Positions 25,689-35,087 of a stretch of 60,459 nt of DNA are shown in pieces. The notes under the pieces were generated by a model. The model had not been told where the DNA came from, did not search any database, and saw only the letters and a program-made list of their open reading frames with translations. Position 1 is the first letter of the stretch. Every line of letters begins with the position of its first letter. The position numbers and the translations under genes were made by a program. The stretch spans positions 1 to 60,459 of the forward strand of contig JANWXY010000022.1 of assembly GCA_025057135.1 (NCBI GenBank). The letters are read 5' to 3'. This DNA comes from Bacteroidia bacterium. GTDB lineage: Bacteria > Bacteroidota > Bacteroidia > SpSt-205.

Positions 25689-27094
25689 GGCTGCAAAGCG
25701 TTTTGGAGAGCTGTAAGAAACGCAATCCTATCTCCTCCTAACTGATGGACAGGCAGGATACATAAAATCTGACGGAACTTGCCCCCGCCTATGGGGAAGC
25801 CAACCGCCGCCGCACGACTAAGCGAACTCGGCCAAGGCTGCCCATTCCCTTGAAAAAGGTTAGGCATCTCGTAGATAATCGTTGCAGTACCTTTCGGATA
25901 AGGTGGATTGATGCTACTCATGAAAAATGGCAGCCCGTTAGTAAGGTTAGGAAACCCCGTCTGAGTAGAGCTAACGCTACTACCAGAAGCTAAAAGCCCG
26001 TTTTGTTGGACCTTAGATATGCTATCAGCCGGGGACCAGCGGAATATCGGCGAGCTTTCTCCTAAATCGTGCCGCAAAGGTAGATTGACAAATAATCGCC
26101 CCCCTCCGCTGAGGTACTGCTCTATTAGCGTTTCCGAGACCTCAAACTCTTCGGTACTGGGTTGACTACCTATCCAGTAGACGCGCGGATAAGCCCGAAG
26201 GATGTGCAGCCACGTGGGAAGCCTCAAAGGAGGACGCTGAGTAGCTCTACGAAGGTTCCAGTAATCATAGCCTCCCCACGCCTGGCGAAACAATCCGTCC
26301 ATAGTATCTATCGCAGTATTATCCGTCCAGCTGTCCATGACGAGCCAATCGGAATTTTTACGCCGTAGAAAGATTGTATTCGTACTGTCTATTTCTGAGA
26401 AAAGCCCCCCTTGATCCTTAGCTCGGACATACAACCGTAAGGTATCATCCAGGGGAAGGGCAGTAGGTATCGTGAAAGCAGGGTTGAGCGAACTACCTAC
26501 ATATACCAAAGTGGGCGAAAGCGCCGAAGGATTTTGCGGAACTAAGGTTAGGAGTGTATGTCTCGGGGAAAACGGCGTCCAACTGCCCGCCGAGCCGATA
26601 CGAATATATACGCTGTCCACGCTCTCCCGCCCATCCGGGTCGTCTATAACTATAGACAGAGTAATCGCTATTAGAGCGGTATCGGGCGGCGCAATACTGG
26701 CGTCTATTCTACAGGTAGGCGGTGAGTTCCTGAGAGGAACGCGAAGACGAGCTGGGGGCTCCGTCCGTAATCCGTCATTGTCCACGGCTCGCAGCTCAAA
26801 TATCACATCCTTATACTGTGTCCCTGGCTCAAATGATACCACAAAAGTGCTTTCCTGAGCCGTGGTGAAGCTCCATGGCCCGCCATTTATACGGAGTTCG
26901 TATCCAACAACATAGCCATCAGGATCATCGCCTGACCAACTCAAACTAAACCGAGACGGTAGCCTATCCTCCTGCTCTAATCCAATAGAGTCTAAAAAGA
27001 AACGAGCCAGAGGCGCTTGGCGTGGAATCGGATTATCCTTCTTACGACAAGCAAAGGGGAAAGCTACCAACCAGAGCCACCAAAGTCGCTTCAT
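25685..27094 (-). CDS. Surface or periplasmic lipoprotein with fibronectin-like repeats, unknown function
   Basis: The 469-residue protein has a lipoprotein signal peptide, with the lipidated Cys at residue 16 (FPFAC). Two segments resemble fibronectin/Ig-like beta-sandwich edges (SLSWSGDDPDGYVVGYELRI; ELRAVDNDGLRTEPPARLRV), and a third repeats the theme (RLYVRAKDQGGLFSEIDST). The C-terminal half has a Rossmann-like look (SGGGRLFVNLPLRHDLG), but I recognise no enzyme. The ATG at 27094 is preferred over the in-frame TTG at 27103, because that TTG is the end of the promoter element. It is co-transcribed with the TonB receptor downstream and may be a lipoprotein partner of it, taking the place SusD has in other loci. 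Confidence 0.7.
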   Translation of the reverse strand: MKRLWWLWLVAFPFACRKKDNPIPRQAPLARFFLDSIGLEQEDRLPSRFSLSWSGDDPDGYVVGYELRINGGPWSFTTAQESTFVVSFEPGTQYKDVIFELRAVDNDGLRTEPPARLRVPLRNSPPTCRIDASIAPPDTALIAITLSIVIDDPDGRESVDSVYIRIGSAGSWTPFSPRHTLLTLVPQNPSALSPTLVYVGSSLNPAFTIPTALPLDDTLRLYVRAKDQGGLFSEIDSTNTIFLRRKNSDWLVMDSWTDNTAIDTMDGLFRQAWGGYDYWNLRRATQRPPLRLPTWLHILRAYPRVYWIGSQPSTEEFEVSETLIEQYLSGGGRLFVNLPLRHDLGESSPIFRWSPADSISKVQQNGLLASGSSVSSTQTGFPNLTNGLPFFMSSINPPYPKGTATIIYEMPNLFQGNGQPWPSSLSRAAAVGFPIGGGKFRQILCILPVHQLGGDRIAFLTALQNALQP

Positions 27095-27100
27095 CCATGT

Positions 27101-27108
27101 CAAAAATA
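27101..27108 (-). promoter_or_regulatory. Promoter -7 element of the lipoprotein/TonB-receptor operon
   Basis: TATTTTTG on the minus strand ends six bases before the ATG at 27094. It is divergent from the DUF4476 gene promoter, 50 bases away. Confidence 0.65.
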
Positions 27109-27158
27109 CCCTTCCAGTGCTAAGCTACGGTAAAGGCATCGGGTACGATTTTTGTCCC

Positions 27159-27166
27159 TACTTTTG
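27159..27166 (+). promoter_or_regulatory. Promoter -7 element of the DUF4476 gene
   Basis: TACTTTTG ends five bases before the ATG at 27172. Confidence 0.65.
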
Positions 27167-27171
27167 AGAAT

Positions 27172-28419
27172 ATGCGCACAATATGGCTAACCTGCATCTT
27201 GAGCAGCATTTTCGCCCAGGGTGCTGTTGGAGATGTTGTGATAATCTCCGAAAGTGGCGAACCTTTTCGCTTATACCTAAATGGGGAATGGTTATCCGAA
27301 GCGCCCGTCACGCGAGTAGAAGCCCATGACGTACCAGAAGGTGCCCAGCGCGCCACCATTTACATTTATCCCAGCGAAGGACGAGTAGTACAGTTCCGAA
27401 CCACACTACATGTAGAGCAGGGCATGATAGAGTACTACGCCATTCGCAAACGAAGAAATCAATACAGAGTCGCTTTATACAATCGTGTGCCCAAGGAAAA
27501 CGTTATCCCCCCTACCCTTCCCCCTTCAACCCCTTCTACACCCACTCCCCCCCCTCCTTCCGCGCAAACCCCTCCCACAGGCGGACAGACCCAAAGTCAA
27601 AATACTACTATCATATTCAATCCCACCATCCAGGTGCAAACAGGCGGCGGAACGCAGGTGAATGCCCCTGCTGGTAGCTCTCTCCCCCCCTCTCCTGCAC
27701 CTACTCCGCATAGCGGAGGAAGCGCTTATACTGGTCCATGTAACTGCACTGTCCCGATGAGCCGAGAAAGTTTCCTTCAAGCTTTGCGCACCTTGCGTCA
27801 GGAGCCATTTGACCAGACGCGTTTAGAACTGGCTAAAAGCATAGCCCGCCAAAACTGCCTACTCTCTCAGGATATACGGGAGATGGTACAAACATTAGAC
27901 TTTGAGGATAATCGGCTTGAACTGGCTAAATATGCTTACGATTTCACGCACGACTTATCAAACTACTTCATGGTGAATGAAGCATTTCAGTTTTCCAGTA
28001 GTAGGGAGGCGCTCTCTCGTTATATTCAGTCGCGTCCAGCTCGTCAGCATTGTCAGCCAGGGGCTTTTCCTGTCAGTCCCATCGGCACTCCGGGCGCGCC
28101 ACCTATTCACCGGCCATGCACGCCGTGTATGAGCGCGACAGACTTCTCCCAAGCCGTAACGACGCTCAATAGAGCAGGCGGAGACCTAAATCGTCTCAGC
28201 ATCGCAAAACAGATTGCCGCCACGAACTGCCTCACTTCAGCGCAAGTGCGAGATATTTGCCAGCTCTTTGGCTCGGAAATCACGCGACTTGACTTTGCTA
28301 AGCATGCCTACCTTCGTACCTGCGACCCGCAGAACTACTTTGTCGTCAATCAAGCATTTAGCTCTGGCACAAGCCAGCAAGAACTCTCCCAGTATATTCA
28401 AAGTCTGAGCGGAAGGTAA
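27172..28419 (+). CDS. Exported protein with two DUF4476 domains
   Basis: This is a 415-residue secreted or periplasmic protein of unknown function. A signal peptide (about 1-20, ending AQGAVG) is followed by a beta-rich N-terminal domain (about 21-105), a long Pro/Thr/Gly-rich linker (110-190), and two helical DUF4476 domains at about 196-286 and 320-411. The domains share the pattern F..A...L......RL..AK.IA..NCL...Q.R, then RLE.AK.AY, then NYF.VN.AF and a final YIQ. Paired Cys residues flank each domain (CNC, CTPC). The family is common in Bacteroidota, and no function is known to me. The gene has its own promoter and is convergent with the barrel gene, 32 bases apart. Confidence 0.82.
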   Translation: MRTIWLTCILSSIFAQGAVGDVVIISESGEPFRLYLNGEWLSEAPVTRVEAHDVPEGAQRATIYIYPSEGRVVQFRTTLHVEQGMIEYYAIRKRRNQYRVALYNRVPKENVIPPTLPPSTPSTPTPPPPSAQTPPTGGQTQSQNTTIIFNPTIQVQTGGGTQVNAPAGSSLPPSPAPTPHSGGSAYTGPCNCTVPMSRESFLQALRTLRQEPFDQTRLELAKSIARQNCLLSQDIREMVQTLDFEDNRLELAKYAYDFTHDLSNYFMVNEAFQFSSSREALSRYIQSRPARQHCQPGAFPVSPIGTPGAPPIHRPCTPCMSATDFSQAVTTLNRAGGDLNRLSIAKQIAATNCLTSAQVRDICQLFGSEITRLDFAKHAYLRTCDPQNYFVVNQAFSSGTSQQELSQYIQSLSGR

Positions 28420-28451
28420 GCCTCAAACTACCTACGACGGCGTAAATACCT

Positions 28452-30914
28452 TTACCAACCCTCTTCGTCTCCTTGAGAAGCGCCACGGCGCCTCCAGAAG
28501 TTTTCACGCACCTTGGCTTGTTGGTATCTTATCTGTATTCCAAAAAGCCTAAATGGAATCCCCGTCTCATTTTCTTGAATGAATCCTACCCCCCTCAACT
28601 GCGTGTGCAAGCGTAGGTATTGATAGAAAGGATTATAGACTATGGCTCCGAGAGACCAGCGTCCGCCACGAAAGTTTTTTCTAACTCCCAACTCTTGAAA
28701 CATGAAAACAGGACGAGTCCCTTGAAGAGTGACACGGGCTGAGTTATAGTTGCCTGAAAGTTCAGCAATCCATGTAGGAGCAGGGCGCCACTGAATGGAA
28801 CCGCGTAAAGAGTACTGCCAGCCTTGATTGCGGAGGCTAAGTTCATCTAGATTGGCTCGTATATCTACACGCTCTACTTCTACGCTACCCTGAATAGAGA
28901 GTTTATCCGAGAAAAAACTCCGCCTAATAAAAGCATTCGCGCCCAAAAGACTGCGCTCACCAGCATTGACAAAAGTAGTATTCGTAATCCCCGACGCATC
29001 TACAAAAGTATATTCCTGGACCGCATCTCTGGTCTGACGAGCGTATAGGGTAATAAATGGGAAAAAGCCCAGTTCCAGAGAATGGGTAATCTCGGGACCG
29101 AGATTAGGCTCCCCATACTGGATATTGCGCGGGTCGGAAGCATCTACGAAGGGATTCAGCTCTTGAATCCATGGACGACGAATCCGCTGGCTGTAACTAA
29201 TCTGGAGAGGGAAAAGCCCCTTGATGCTGTAGCTGAGTAGAAGGTTAGGGAAAAGATTATAGTAGGACTGATAGAATGGCAAAGTGCCACGCAGGAAAAG
29301 CGCCGTATTGTAGGTGTATTCATAGCGGACTCCACCTTTGATAAGCCAGCGAGCTTTGCTCCAACCTAAAGAAAGGTAAGCCGCAGGAATCCACTGTGTG
29401 TAAGTTAGCGTATCCTGCCTCTGCGGTAGGAGTTCAAAAATGCCTTCGGGACGATTATACCGCTCATAGGCAAAGCCGGTACCCAAACCGCGCATATTGA
29501 GACGCAAGCCAGTTTCCAGCTTCCATCGTTCAGCGAAGGGACGAGTGTAATCTGCCTGAAACTGCCCCTCCCATGAGGGACCAGAGTTTCTACTTCTTTC
29601 TCTCAGAAAAAAGGTATCCACCCCAGCAAGCTGGTCTAAGGTGTAACGCTGCTGACGCCGTCCGTAGCCTCCCTGGATAGATAGGAATACCTCTTCTCCT
29701 GGACGCTCAGCCGAGCGATAAGTGAAGTCTAAGTTAGCATTTCCACCGATATCTCTGGAAGGAAATCGGGCTTGGCGTAAATAGCTGATACCATCAAAAG
29801 CTCCCCCTGCCCAACTTACTGTTAGATCATTTGTGCGAAGGAAAGTCATATCGCGCAGATTTACTCCCCAGCTCCAGGTGTAGAGTGCATTTCGCGCATA
29901 CTCCCCACCATAAAAGATATTCGTAGAGAAGCGCCTGGGCAAAAACTCCCCTTCCTGCTTCAGAATAACCGGTCCGAGGGAAGTTTCCTGCTCCCGATAA
30001 AATCGCGTATATCCTGTGCCCGCATATCGGTAGCGTCCCCCTACATTGATAGTATGAGACCAACGAGCCACTTTGGCTCCGATGGTAAGACTCCCATTGG
30101 CGAACTGATTAGATATACCCGCATTTCCTGAGATGGAGAGACCTTCCAGACGATTTCTTTTGAGAACGATATTCAAAATCACCGCCCCTTCGGCTTCATA
30201 CCGAGCTGAAGGATTAGTGATCAGTTCAATCCGCTCTATTTGATCCGCAGGTACAGCTCGGAGAGCATCACTCGGACTATTGGCAAAAAGAAGTGAAGGT
30301 TTGCCATCCAAATAAATGCGTACAGCTCCACTGCCCCGAACTTCTATACGCCCCTCCATATCTACATTCACAGCTGGTAGCTTGCGAAGTACATCCAGAG
30401 CATCTCCCCCTTGGAGCGTAGGGTCTTTATCAGGAGAATAGACGATTTTCTCGGGCTGATATTCAATCGCTCCGCGCTCAGATTGAATCTCAACCGTCTG
30501 CAGCTCCACCCCGACCTCTGAAATATAAAGGGTACCTAAATTTCGGTCCGGTCTGAGAGGGGTGGTTTCTACTATCCTATCCGTCGGCTTGTATCCTAAG
30601 GGATGTATCCGCAGTCTATACTTGCCTATAGGGACATCTGAGAGGGTAAAGTTTCCTTTTTCATCCGAGAGAACGCCTGCGATAAGCCTATCGCCTCGGT
30701 ATAGGCTGACGGATACATACGGCAAAGGTTCATGCGTAACGCTATCTCGGAGAGAGCCCCGGATCGTACCTCTAAGCGCAGCCTCAGAACGAGGGAATTC
30801 GCTAAAGTTTCGTCGGCCCTCCTCCCCTCTACCTTCTGGGCGAAAACCTCCGGGAGAGGGAGGCTGACTCCATGCAATCCCCACTGCCACTACCAAGATT
30901 CGCCACATCAGCAT
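28452..30914 (-). CDS. Outer-membrane beta-barrel receptor-like protein
   Basis: The 820-residue protein starts with a signal peptide (LMWRILVVAVGIAWSQ) and a Pro/Arg/Gly-rich stretch. A carboxypeptidase-regulatory-like domain follows (about 50-135; GSLRDSVTHEPLPYVSVSLY, SDEKGNFTLSDV). A TonB-plug-like domain comes next (VLRKLPAVNVDMEGRIEVRG; YLDGKPSLL; IERIELITNPSARYEAEG), and then a barrel of the outer-membrane protein beta-barrel type. NPSARYEAEG in place of the usual SAxYG(S/T) plug ending is typical of this branch, whose members may be surface proteins rather than true importers. The C-terminal tail (REN FWRRRGASQGDEEGW) runs on past the last strand. Start candidates are ATG 30914 and 30908. 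Confidence 0.85.
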   Translation of the reverse strand: MLMWRILVVAVGIAWSQPPSPGGFRPEGRGEEGRRNFSEFPRSEAALRGTIRGSLRDSVTHEPLPYVSVSLYRGDRLIAGVLSDEKGNFTLSDVPIGKYRLRIHPLGYKPTDRIVETTPLRPDRNLGTLYISEVGVELQTVEIQSERGAIEYQPEKIVYSPDKDPTLQGGDALDVLRKLPAVNVDMEGRIEVRGSGAVRIYLDGKPSLLFANSPSDALRAVPADQIERIELITNPSARYEAEGAVILNIVLKRNRLEGLSISGNAGISNQFANGSLTIGAKVARWSHTINVGGRYRYAGTGYTRFYREQETSLGPVILKQEGEFLPRRFSTNIFYGGEYARNALYTWSWGVNLRDMTFLRTNDLTVSWAGGAFDGISYLRQARFPSRDIGGNANLDFTYRSAERPGEEVFLSIQGGYGRRQQRYTLDQLAGVDTFFLRERSRNSGPSWEGQFQADYTRPFAERWKLETGLRLNMRGLGTGFAYERYNRPEGIFELLPQRQDTLTYTQWIPAAYLSLGWSKARWLIKGGVRYEYTYNTALFLRGTLPFYQSYYNLFPNLLLSYSIKGLFPLQISYSQRIRRPWIQELNPFVDASDPRNIQYGEPNLGPEITHSLELGFFPFITLYARQTRDAVQEYTFVDASGITNTTFVNAGERSLLGANAFIRRSFFSDKLSIQGSVEVERVDIRANLDELSLRNQGWQYSLRGSIQWRPAPTWIAELSGNYNSARVTLQGTRPVFMFQELGVRKNFRGGRWSLGAIVYNPFYQYLRLHTQLRGVGFIQENETGIPFRLFGIQIRYQQAKVRENFWRRRGASQGDEEGW

Positions 30915-30943
30915 TTTTAGGTTTAGAGCGTCCTCAGCGCTAC

Positions 30944-30951
30944 CAAGTTTA
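30944..30951 (-). promoter_or_regulatory. Putative -7 element of the barrel gene
   Basis: TAAACTTG has one mismatch to TAnnTTTG and lies 29 bases before the ATG at 30914, which would give a leader of about 25 bases. Confidence 0.35.
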
Positions 30952-30978
30952 ACAGTCAGTATACAATAAAAGATAGGC

Positions 30979-30986
30979 TAACTTTG
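30979..30986 (+). promoter_or_regulatory. Promoter -7 element of pepA
   Basis: TAACTTTG ends six bases before the ATG at 30993. The in-frame TTG at 30984 is part of the element and is therefore not the start. Confidence 0.65.
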
Positions 30987-30992
30987 CCCGCC

Positions 30993-32453
30993 ATGACCGC
31001 ACAACTCACCTACAAGATAGACCCTCAGCGTCCCGTGCTGTGGCTCATTTCTCCCGACGGAGAGGCCCAGTGGCATAAGATACTCAACGATTTCGGCATA
31101 AAGCCCAGTTACTTTCCTCTCTCAGATAGGCTAAGCTTTTTCGTAAATGGAGATTACCGATGGCTACAGATTCCCCTGCCTGAAAAAGGCATAGAGTACC
31201 TACGCCGAGGCACCTACTATGCTCTGCGAAAAGCCGAAGAAGTAGGATGGAGAGATGTGCAGATATACTGGGTAGCTTCCGCAGCGGAGCAGGGAGACAA
31301 AGACGCCTATCGGGCATTAGGGGAAATGGCTCACATGAGCCTGTATCGCTTCACTAAATACGCCACAGAGGTACCCGCTTCGGTGGAACGCATATCCATA
31401 TATGCTCCAGACGAAACCGCAGGTAAAGCGGTACAGGAAGGTTTTATTATCGGCGAGTCGGTCAATATGACGCGCGACTGGGTGAATGAGCCGCCCAATG
31501 TCCTCACGGCAGAAGAGCTGGCCCGCCGAATCGCAGAAGTCGGACAACAAGTGGGTTTTTCAGTCACGATTTTGGACAAGGAGCAGATACAAGCACACAA
31601 AATGGGCGGGCTCCTCGCCGTCAATCAAGGAAGTCAGAATCCACCGACTTTCACGATTGCGGAATATCGCCCTGACAACCCCATCAATCAGCGTCCGATT
31701 GTCCTGGTGGGAAAAGGGTTGGTTTTTGATACAGGAGGGCTTAGTCTCAAGGACACGACAGACAGCATGGACTACATGAAGTGCGATATGGCAGGAGCAG
31801 CGGCAGTCATTGGAGCTCTGCGGGCAGCCGCTCTCCTTAGGTTACCCTTTCATATCGTAGCCCTCGTCCCAGCTACCGATAATCGCCCTGGGGAAAACGC
31901 CTACACGCCCAATGACATCATTTACATCTCCGATGGCACGCCCGTGGAAATCAGAAATACCGACGCCGAAGGAAGGCTAATTCTCGCAGATGCGCTCGTT
32001 TATGCTCGTCAGTACAATCCAGCATTCGTTCTGGACTTTGCCACCCTTACGGGAGCAGCGGCAATGGCAGTGGGGCGTCACGCTTCCGTCCTATTTACAA
32101 ATTCCAATCAGCCCATCAGAGACGCCCTCATAGAGGCAGGATGGCATACCTATGAGCGACTGATAGAGCTACCCTTATGGGAGGATTATGGGTATATGAT
32201 AAAAAGTGACATCGCCGCTATAAAAAACTCTGCTGGGCGAGAAGCAGGAGCCATTACCGCCGCAAAGTTTTTAGAATACTTCGTGCGATACCCATGGGCT
32301 CATATAGACATCGCCGGAACGGCTTATCTAAACAAGCCATTACCCCCAGAAAGGGGCTTCCCCCGAAGCTACCAAGTCAAATATGCTTCTGGGGTAGGTG
32401 TACGATTGACCTTGGCATTCCTCATGCGACATGGAGAACGGCTCTTCTCCTGA
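30993..32453 (+). CDS. pepA: Leucyl aminopeptidase (M17 family)
   Basis: This is a two-metal cytoplasmic aminopeptidase that removes N-terminal residues from peptides. The 486-residue protein has the M17 catalytic core: VGKGLVFDTGGLSLK (metal and substrate lysines), MKCDMAGAAAV, PATDNRPG and the signature NTDAEGRLILADAL. The N-terminal domain (1-160) is diverged, as is usual for the family. The start is the ATG after the promoter. Its last 23 bases overlap the start of pdxA, so the two are translated from one message. Confidence 0.94.
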   Translation: MTAQLTYKIDPQRPVLWLISPDGEAQWHKILNDFGIKPSYFPLSDRLSFFVNGDYRWLQIPLPEKGIEYLRRGTYYALRKAEEVGWRDVQIYWVASAAEQGDKDAYRALGEMAHMSLYRFTKYATEVPASVERISIYAPDETAGKAVQEGFIIGESVNMTRDWVNEPPNVLTAEELARRIAEVGQQVGFSVTILDKEQIQAHKMGGLLAVNQGSQNPPTFTIAEYRPDNPINQRPIVLVGKGLVFDTGGLSLKDTTDSMDYMKCDMAGAAAVIGALRAAALLRLPFHIVALVPATDNRPGENAYTPNDIIYISDGTPVEIRNTDAEGRLILADALVYARQYNPAFVLDFATLTGAAAMAVGRHASVLFTNSNQPIRDALIEAGWHTYERLIELPLWEDYGYMIKSDIAAIKNSAGREAGAITAAKFLEYFVRYPWAHIDIAGTAYLNKPLPPERGFPRSYQVKYASGVGVRLTLAFLMRHGERLFS

Positions 32454-33462
32454 GATATTCCGAGTAGGATTCACCGTAGGAGAAGCTGGAGGAATAGGTC
32501 CGCAGCTCCTCCTGGCCTTCTTAGAAAACGAAGACTGGAAAGAGTCGGTGATCCCGATATTTTTCGGGCACAGGCGGGTCATAGAACGATGGCGGAGTCA
32601 TCTCGGGCTGCGTTCCATGCGCTACCATATAGTTCGCCTCCCTTCTGAAGCCAAGCCTGGACAGCTTAACTTGATTGAATGTGGAGAGCTCGGGGATTTT
32701 CGGATCGGCAAACCGTCCCATGAGTCGGGACTTTTAGCTCGCCAGGCACTTAGTCATGCTACCACTGCTGCAAATGCAGGCGAAATAGACCTGCTTGTTA
32801 CCCTACCTGCTGACAAACACACTCTCTATGAGTCAGCCTCTTTTCCATATAGAGGGCATACGGAATACTTCCGAGCTCAGTATCCCCAGGCGAATCCAAT
32901 GATGATGATGATCAGTGACGGATTAAAAGTAGCCTTAGCTACGGAGCATATCCCGTTGCGAGATGTCCCAAGTGCTCTATCTGAAGAACTCTTGAAGACA
33001 GCTATAAGGACTCTCCACCTTAGCTTGCGTCAAGACTTCGCTATACAAGCACCGCGTATTGCTGTACTGGCACTCAATCCCCACGCTGGCGATGATGGGC
33101 TGATTGGTGATGAAGAAAAGCGCCTCTTAGCCCCAATCATTTCAGCTTTTTGGGAGGAAGGTATCTATGTTGGAGGACCATTTTCTGCCGATGGATTTTT
33201 CGGAAGTCGGAAATACCTGCAGACTGATGCGGTTGTAGCAATATATCACGACCAGGGCTTGATTCCTTTCAAGCTTCTCGCAGGATGGGATGGGTATCAG
33301 TACTCAGCAGGGTTACCTTTTGTGCGCACCTCCCCAGACCACGGTACAGCCTATGATATAGCGGGGAAAGAAGAGGCAGACCTTCGCAGTCTCTCAGCCG
33401 CTGTATGGGAAGGGATCGGTATTGTGCGCAGAAGACGGGCATTCAAAGAGGCTCATGCCTAA
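32431..33462 (+). CDS. pdxA: 4-hydroxythreonine-4-phosphate dehydrogenase
   Basis: PdxA oxidises 4-phosphohydroxy-L-threonine in pyridoxal-phosphate synthesis by the DXP-dependent route. The 343-residue protein opens with FTVGEAGGIGPQLLL (family GDPAGIGPE-like) and has GHTEYF, NPHAGDDGLIGDEE (family NPHAGExG), YHDQGLIPFK (metal His) and a C-terminal TSPDHGTAYDIAG motif. The opening has Glu-Ala (GEAGGIGPQ) where Asp-Pro is usual, a variation I recall from Bacteroidota. It overlaps pepA by 23 bases and the next gene by 8. A PLP-dependent lyase is encoded at 47229, but the two are not linked. Confidence 0.93.
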   Translation: MENGSSPEIFRVGFTVGEAGGIGPQLLLAFLENEDWKESVIPIFFGHRRVIERWRSHLGLRSMRYHIVRLPSEAKPGQLNLIECGELGDFRIGKPSHESGLLARQALSHATTAANAGEIDLLVTLPADKHTLYESASFPYRGHTEYFRAQYPQANPMMMMISDGLKVALATEHIPLRDVPSALSEELLKTAIRTLHLSLRQDFAIQAPRIAVLALNPHAGDDGLIGDEEKRLLAPIISAFWEEGIYVGGPFSADGFFGSRKYLQTDAVVAIYHDQGLIPFKLLAGWDGYQYSAGLPFVRTSPDHGTAYDIAGKEEADLRSLSAAVWEGIGIVRRRRAFKEAHA

Positions 33463-34330
33463 CCTCCTCTGGCTCTTATCTGCCGCCCCCTCCACACACT
33501 ATGAAATCCTCGGCGATGTATTAGAAGAGCTCGTCCGAGCCATCTCCGAAGAGGTATCCATTTGGGGTATAAGCTGGAATACAAAGCTCCCAGGCCGAAG
33601 CTATGAAATGCATATATGGAATGGTCGCGGACGCTTAGTAGGCTTCCAAGGCAACTGGTCTATCTCTCAAATCACTGAGAAAGTAGAGCATATCTGGAAG
33701 CTGGAAGGGTTTCAGCCCGATACGATTCTACATAGCCAGAGTTCATGGGGTAAAAAGCTGACTCGCCGGTGGAGTCGCCGTTTCTCTGCGAAGGTCATAC
33801 CAGGATTCCCTTTTGCTACGACTCCTCCTCTGTATCTGGCAGGCGGATACAGTCAAGACTTTCTTTTCTCCTCTGACCCGTCGGTAGTCAGCCTTTTCGT
33901 TCAAAGGGAAGGAGCACAAGAAGCAGCTTTCTTAGCTGACCTACTCGCCCTCGAGAAATACCAAGTGATCATCGTCGGTACGCCCAAGGAAGCTACACCC
34001 TTGCGTTCAGTAGAGGCGCGCTTTCCTTCTCGCGTATATCTAAGGCTTAGTTCCTCCTGGATGGATACTGCTCTGTATCTAATGCGCAGTGAAGCTGTGA
34101 TAGCGGTAGGAAAGCCTTTCGGCGAAGAGATTCTGATTCAAGTGGGACGCCCGTGGATCGCACCAGCTGAACATCCTCTGTCTGCCCATGCTCATGCCAC
34201 TTATGACCAAATAGAGAGCATACCAGCTCTACTCCGAGGAGCGCTTTCTCGTCCCGCTGCCTTGACGATTGAAGAGTTTATGCAGAGGCTGAGGGGGCTG
34301 ATTGGATGGGCGAAGGAGAGGGATTTGTAG
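33455..34330 (+). CDS. Uncharacterised protein, faintly glycosyltransferase-like
   Basis: I do not recognise this 291-residue protein with confidence. It has two alpha/beta halves and no signal peptide or membrane helix. The C-terminal half contains [10 protein letters not shown], then [31 protein letters not shown], which resembles the acceptor-to-donor region of GT-B enzymes such as heptosyltransferases (an AxDTGxxHLAaAxGxP-type element), but the key residues are not convincing. The start is the ATG at 33455, overlapping pdxA by 8 bases; a TTG farther upstream is unlikely. Its final 53 bases overlap the 3' end of the opposite-strand GT2 glycosyltransferase. Confidence 0.6.
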   Translation: MPNLLWLLSAAPSTHYEILGDVLEELVRAISEEVSIWGISWNTKLPGRSYEMHIWNGRGRLVGFQGNWSISQITEKVEHIWKLEGFQPDTILHSQSSWGKKLTRRWSRRFSAKVIPGFPFATTPPLYLAGGYSQDFLFSSDPSVVSLFVQREGAQEAAFLADLLALEKYQVIIVGTPKEATPLRSVEARFPSRVYLRLSSSWMDTALYLMRSEAVIAVGKPFGEEILIQVGRPWIAPAEHPLSAHAHATYDQIESIPALLRGALSRPAALTIEEFMQRLRGLIGWAKERDL

Positions 34331-35084
34331 AGGGGGCCTGACAAATAGCATATCTCCGATGAGGATATATCTTCCACTGCGCTAATACATGTTGAATCGT
34401 GACTCTGAGCACGCCCATCCCATATTTGACGCTACGATGAAAATTGATAGATGAAGCCTCCGGAAAATATCGGGTCGGACAAGACACTTCACCAATCCGA
34501 AAGCCAGCATAAATCACCTGCGACAGAAATTCGTTATCAAAAATATAGTCATCGCTATTGAGCTGCCACCTTAGAGACTCCAGCACATGGCGGCTATACG
34601 CTCTGTACCCTGTGTGGTATTCGGATAGCTTGGCTCCTAAGAAGAAATTCTGAAAAGCAGTCAAGAAGCGATTAGCGATGTATTTGTAAAGAGGCATGCC
34701 ACCCTTTAGAGCGCCCCCACCCAAAATCCGAGAGCCCAAAACCACATCATACAACCCAGAGGCAATCATATAAGCCATCACAGGCAGAAGCTTGGGGGTG
34801 TATTGATAATCTGGATGAAGCATGATAACAATGTCAGCACCAATCCTCAAGGCGTAGTCGTAGCATGTTTTCTGATTCCCACCGTAGCCCTTGTTTCGCT
34901 CATGAACCACTATGTGCCGTATGCCAAGCTTGTGTGCCAGCTCCACTGTCCGGTCTGAGCTCGCATCGTCTACGAGGACTATCTCATCTATGATGGATTG
35001 GTCAATCTCCCCCAAAGTACGAGCGAGTGTAGCCTCAGCATTATAGGCAGGGAGGACGACGACGACTTTTTTTCCTTCTATCAC
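34278..35084 (-). CDS. Glycosyltransferase family 2
   Basis: This is a GT-A-fold transferase of 268 residues that would add a sugar to a lipid or glycan acceptor. It shows [31 protein letters not shown] (nucleotide-binding Asp pair), [31 protein letters not shown] in place of the DxD motif, and FDNEFLSQV. The overall pattern is close to dolichyl/polyprenyl-phosphate glycosyltransferases. There are no C-terminal membrane helices, and the last 25 residues are Pro/Ser/Ala-rich; the end of that tail is encoded within the 53 bases overlapping the convergent gene. It lies 3 bases after the aldehyde dehydrogenase gene and so is read from that promoter. Confidence 0.87.
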   Translation of the reverse strand: MIEGKKVVVVLPAYNAEATLARTLGEIDQSIIDEIVLVDDASSDRTVELAHKLGIRHIVVHERNKGYGGNQKTCYDYALRIGADIVIMLHPDYQYTPKLLPVMAYMIASGLYDVVLGSRILGGGALKGGMPLYKYIANRFLTAFQNFFLGAKLSEYHTGYRAYSRHVLESLRWQLNSDDYIFDNEFLSQVIYAGFRIGEVSCPTRYFPEASSINFHRSVKYGMGVLRVTIQHVLAQWKIYPHRRYAICQAPSTNPSPSPIQSAPSASA

Positions 35085-35087
35085 TCC

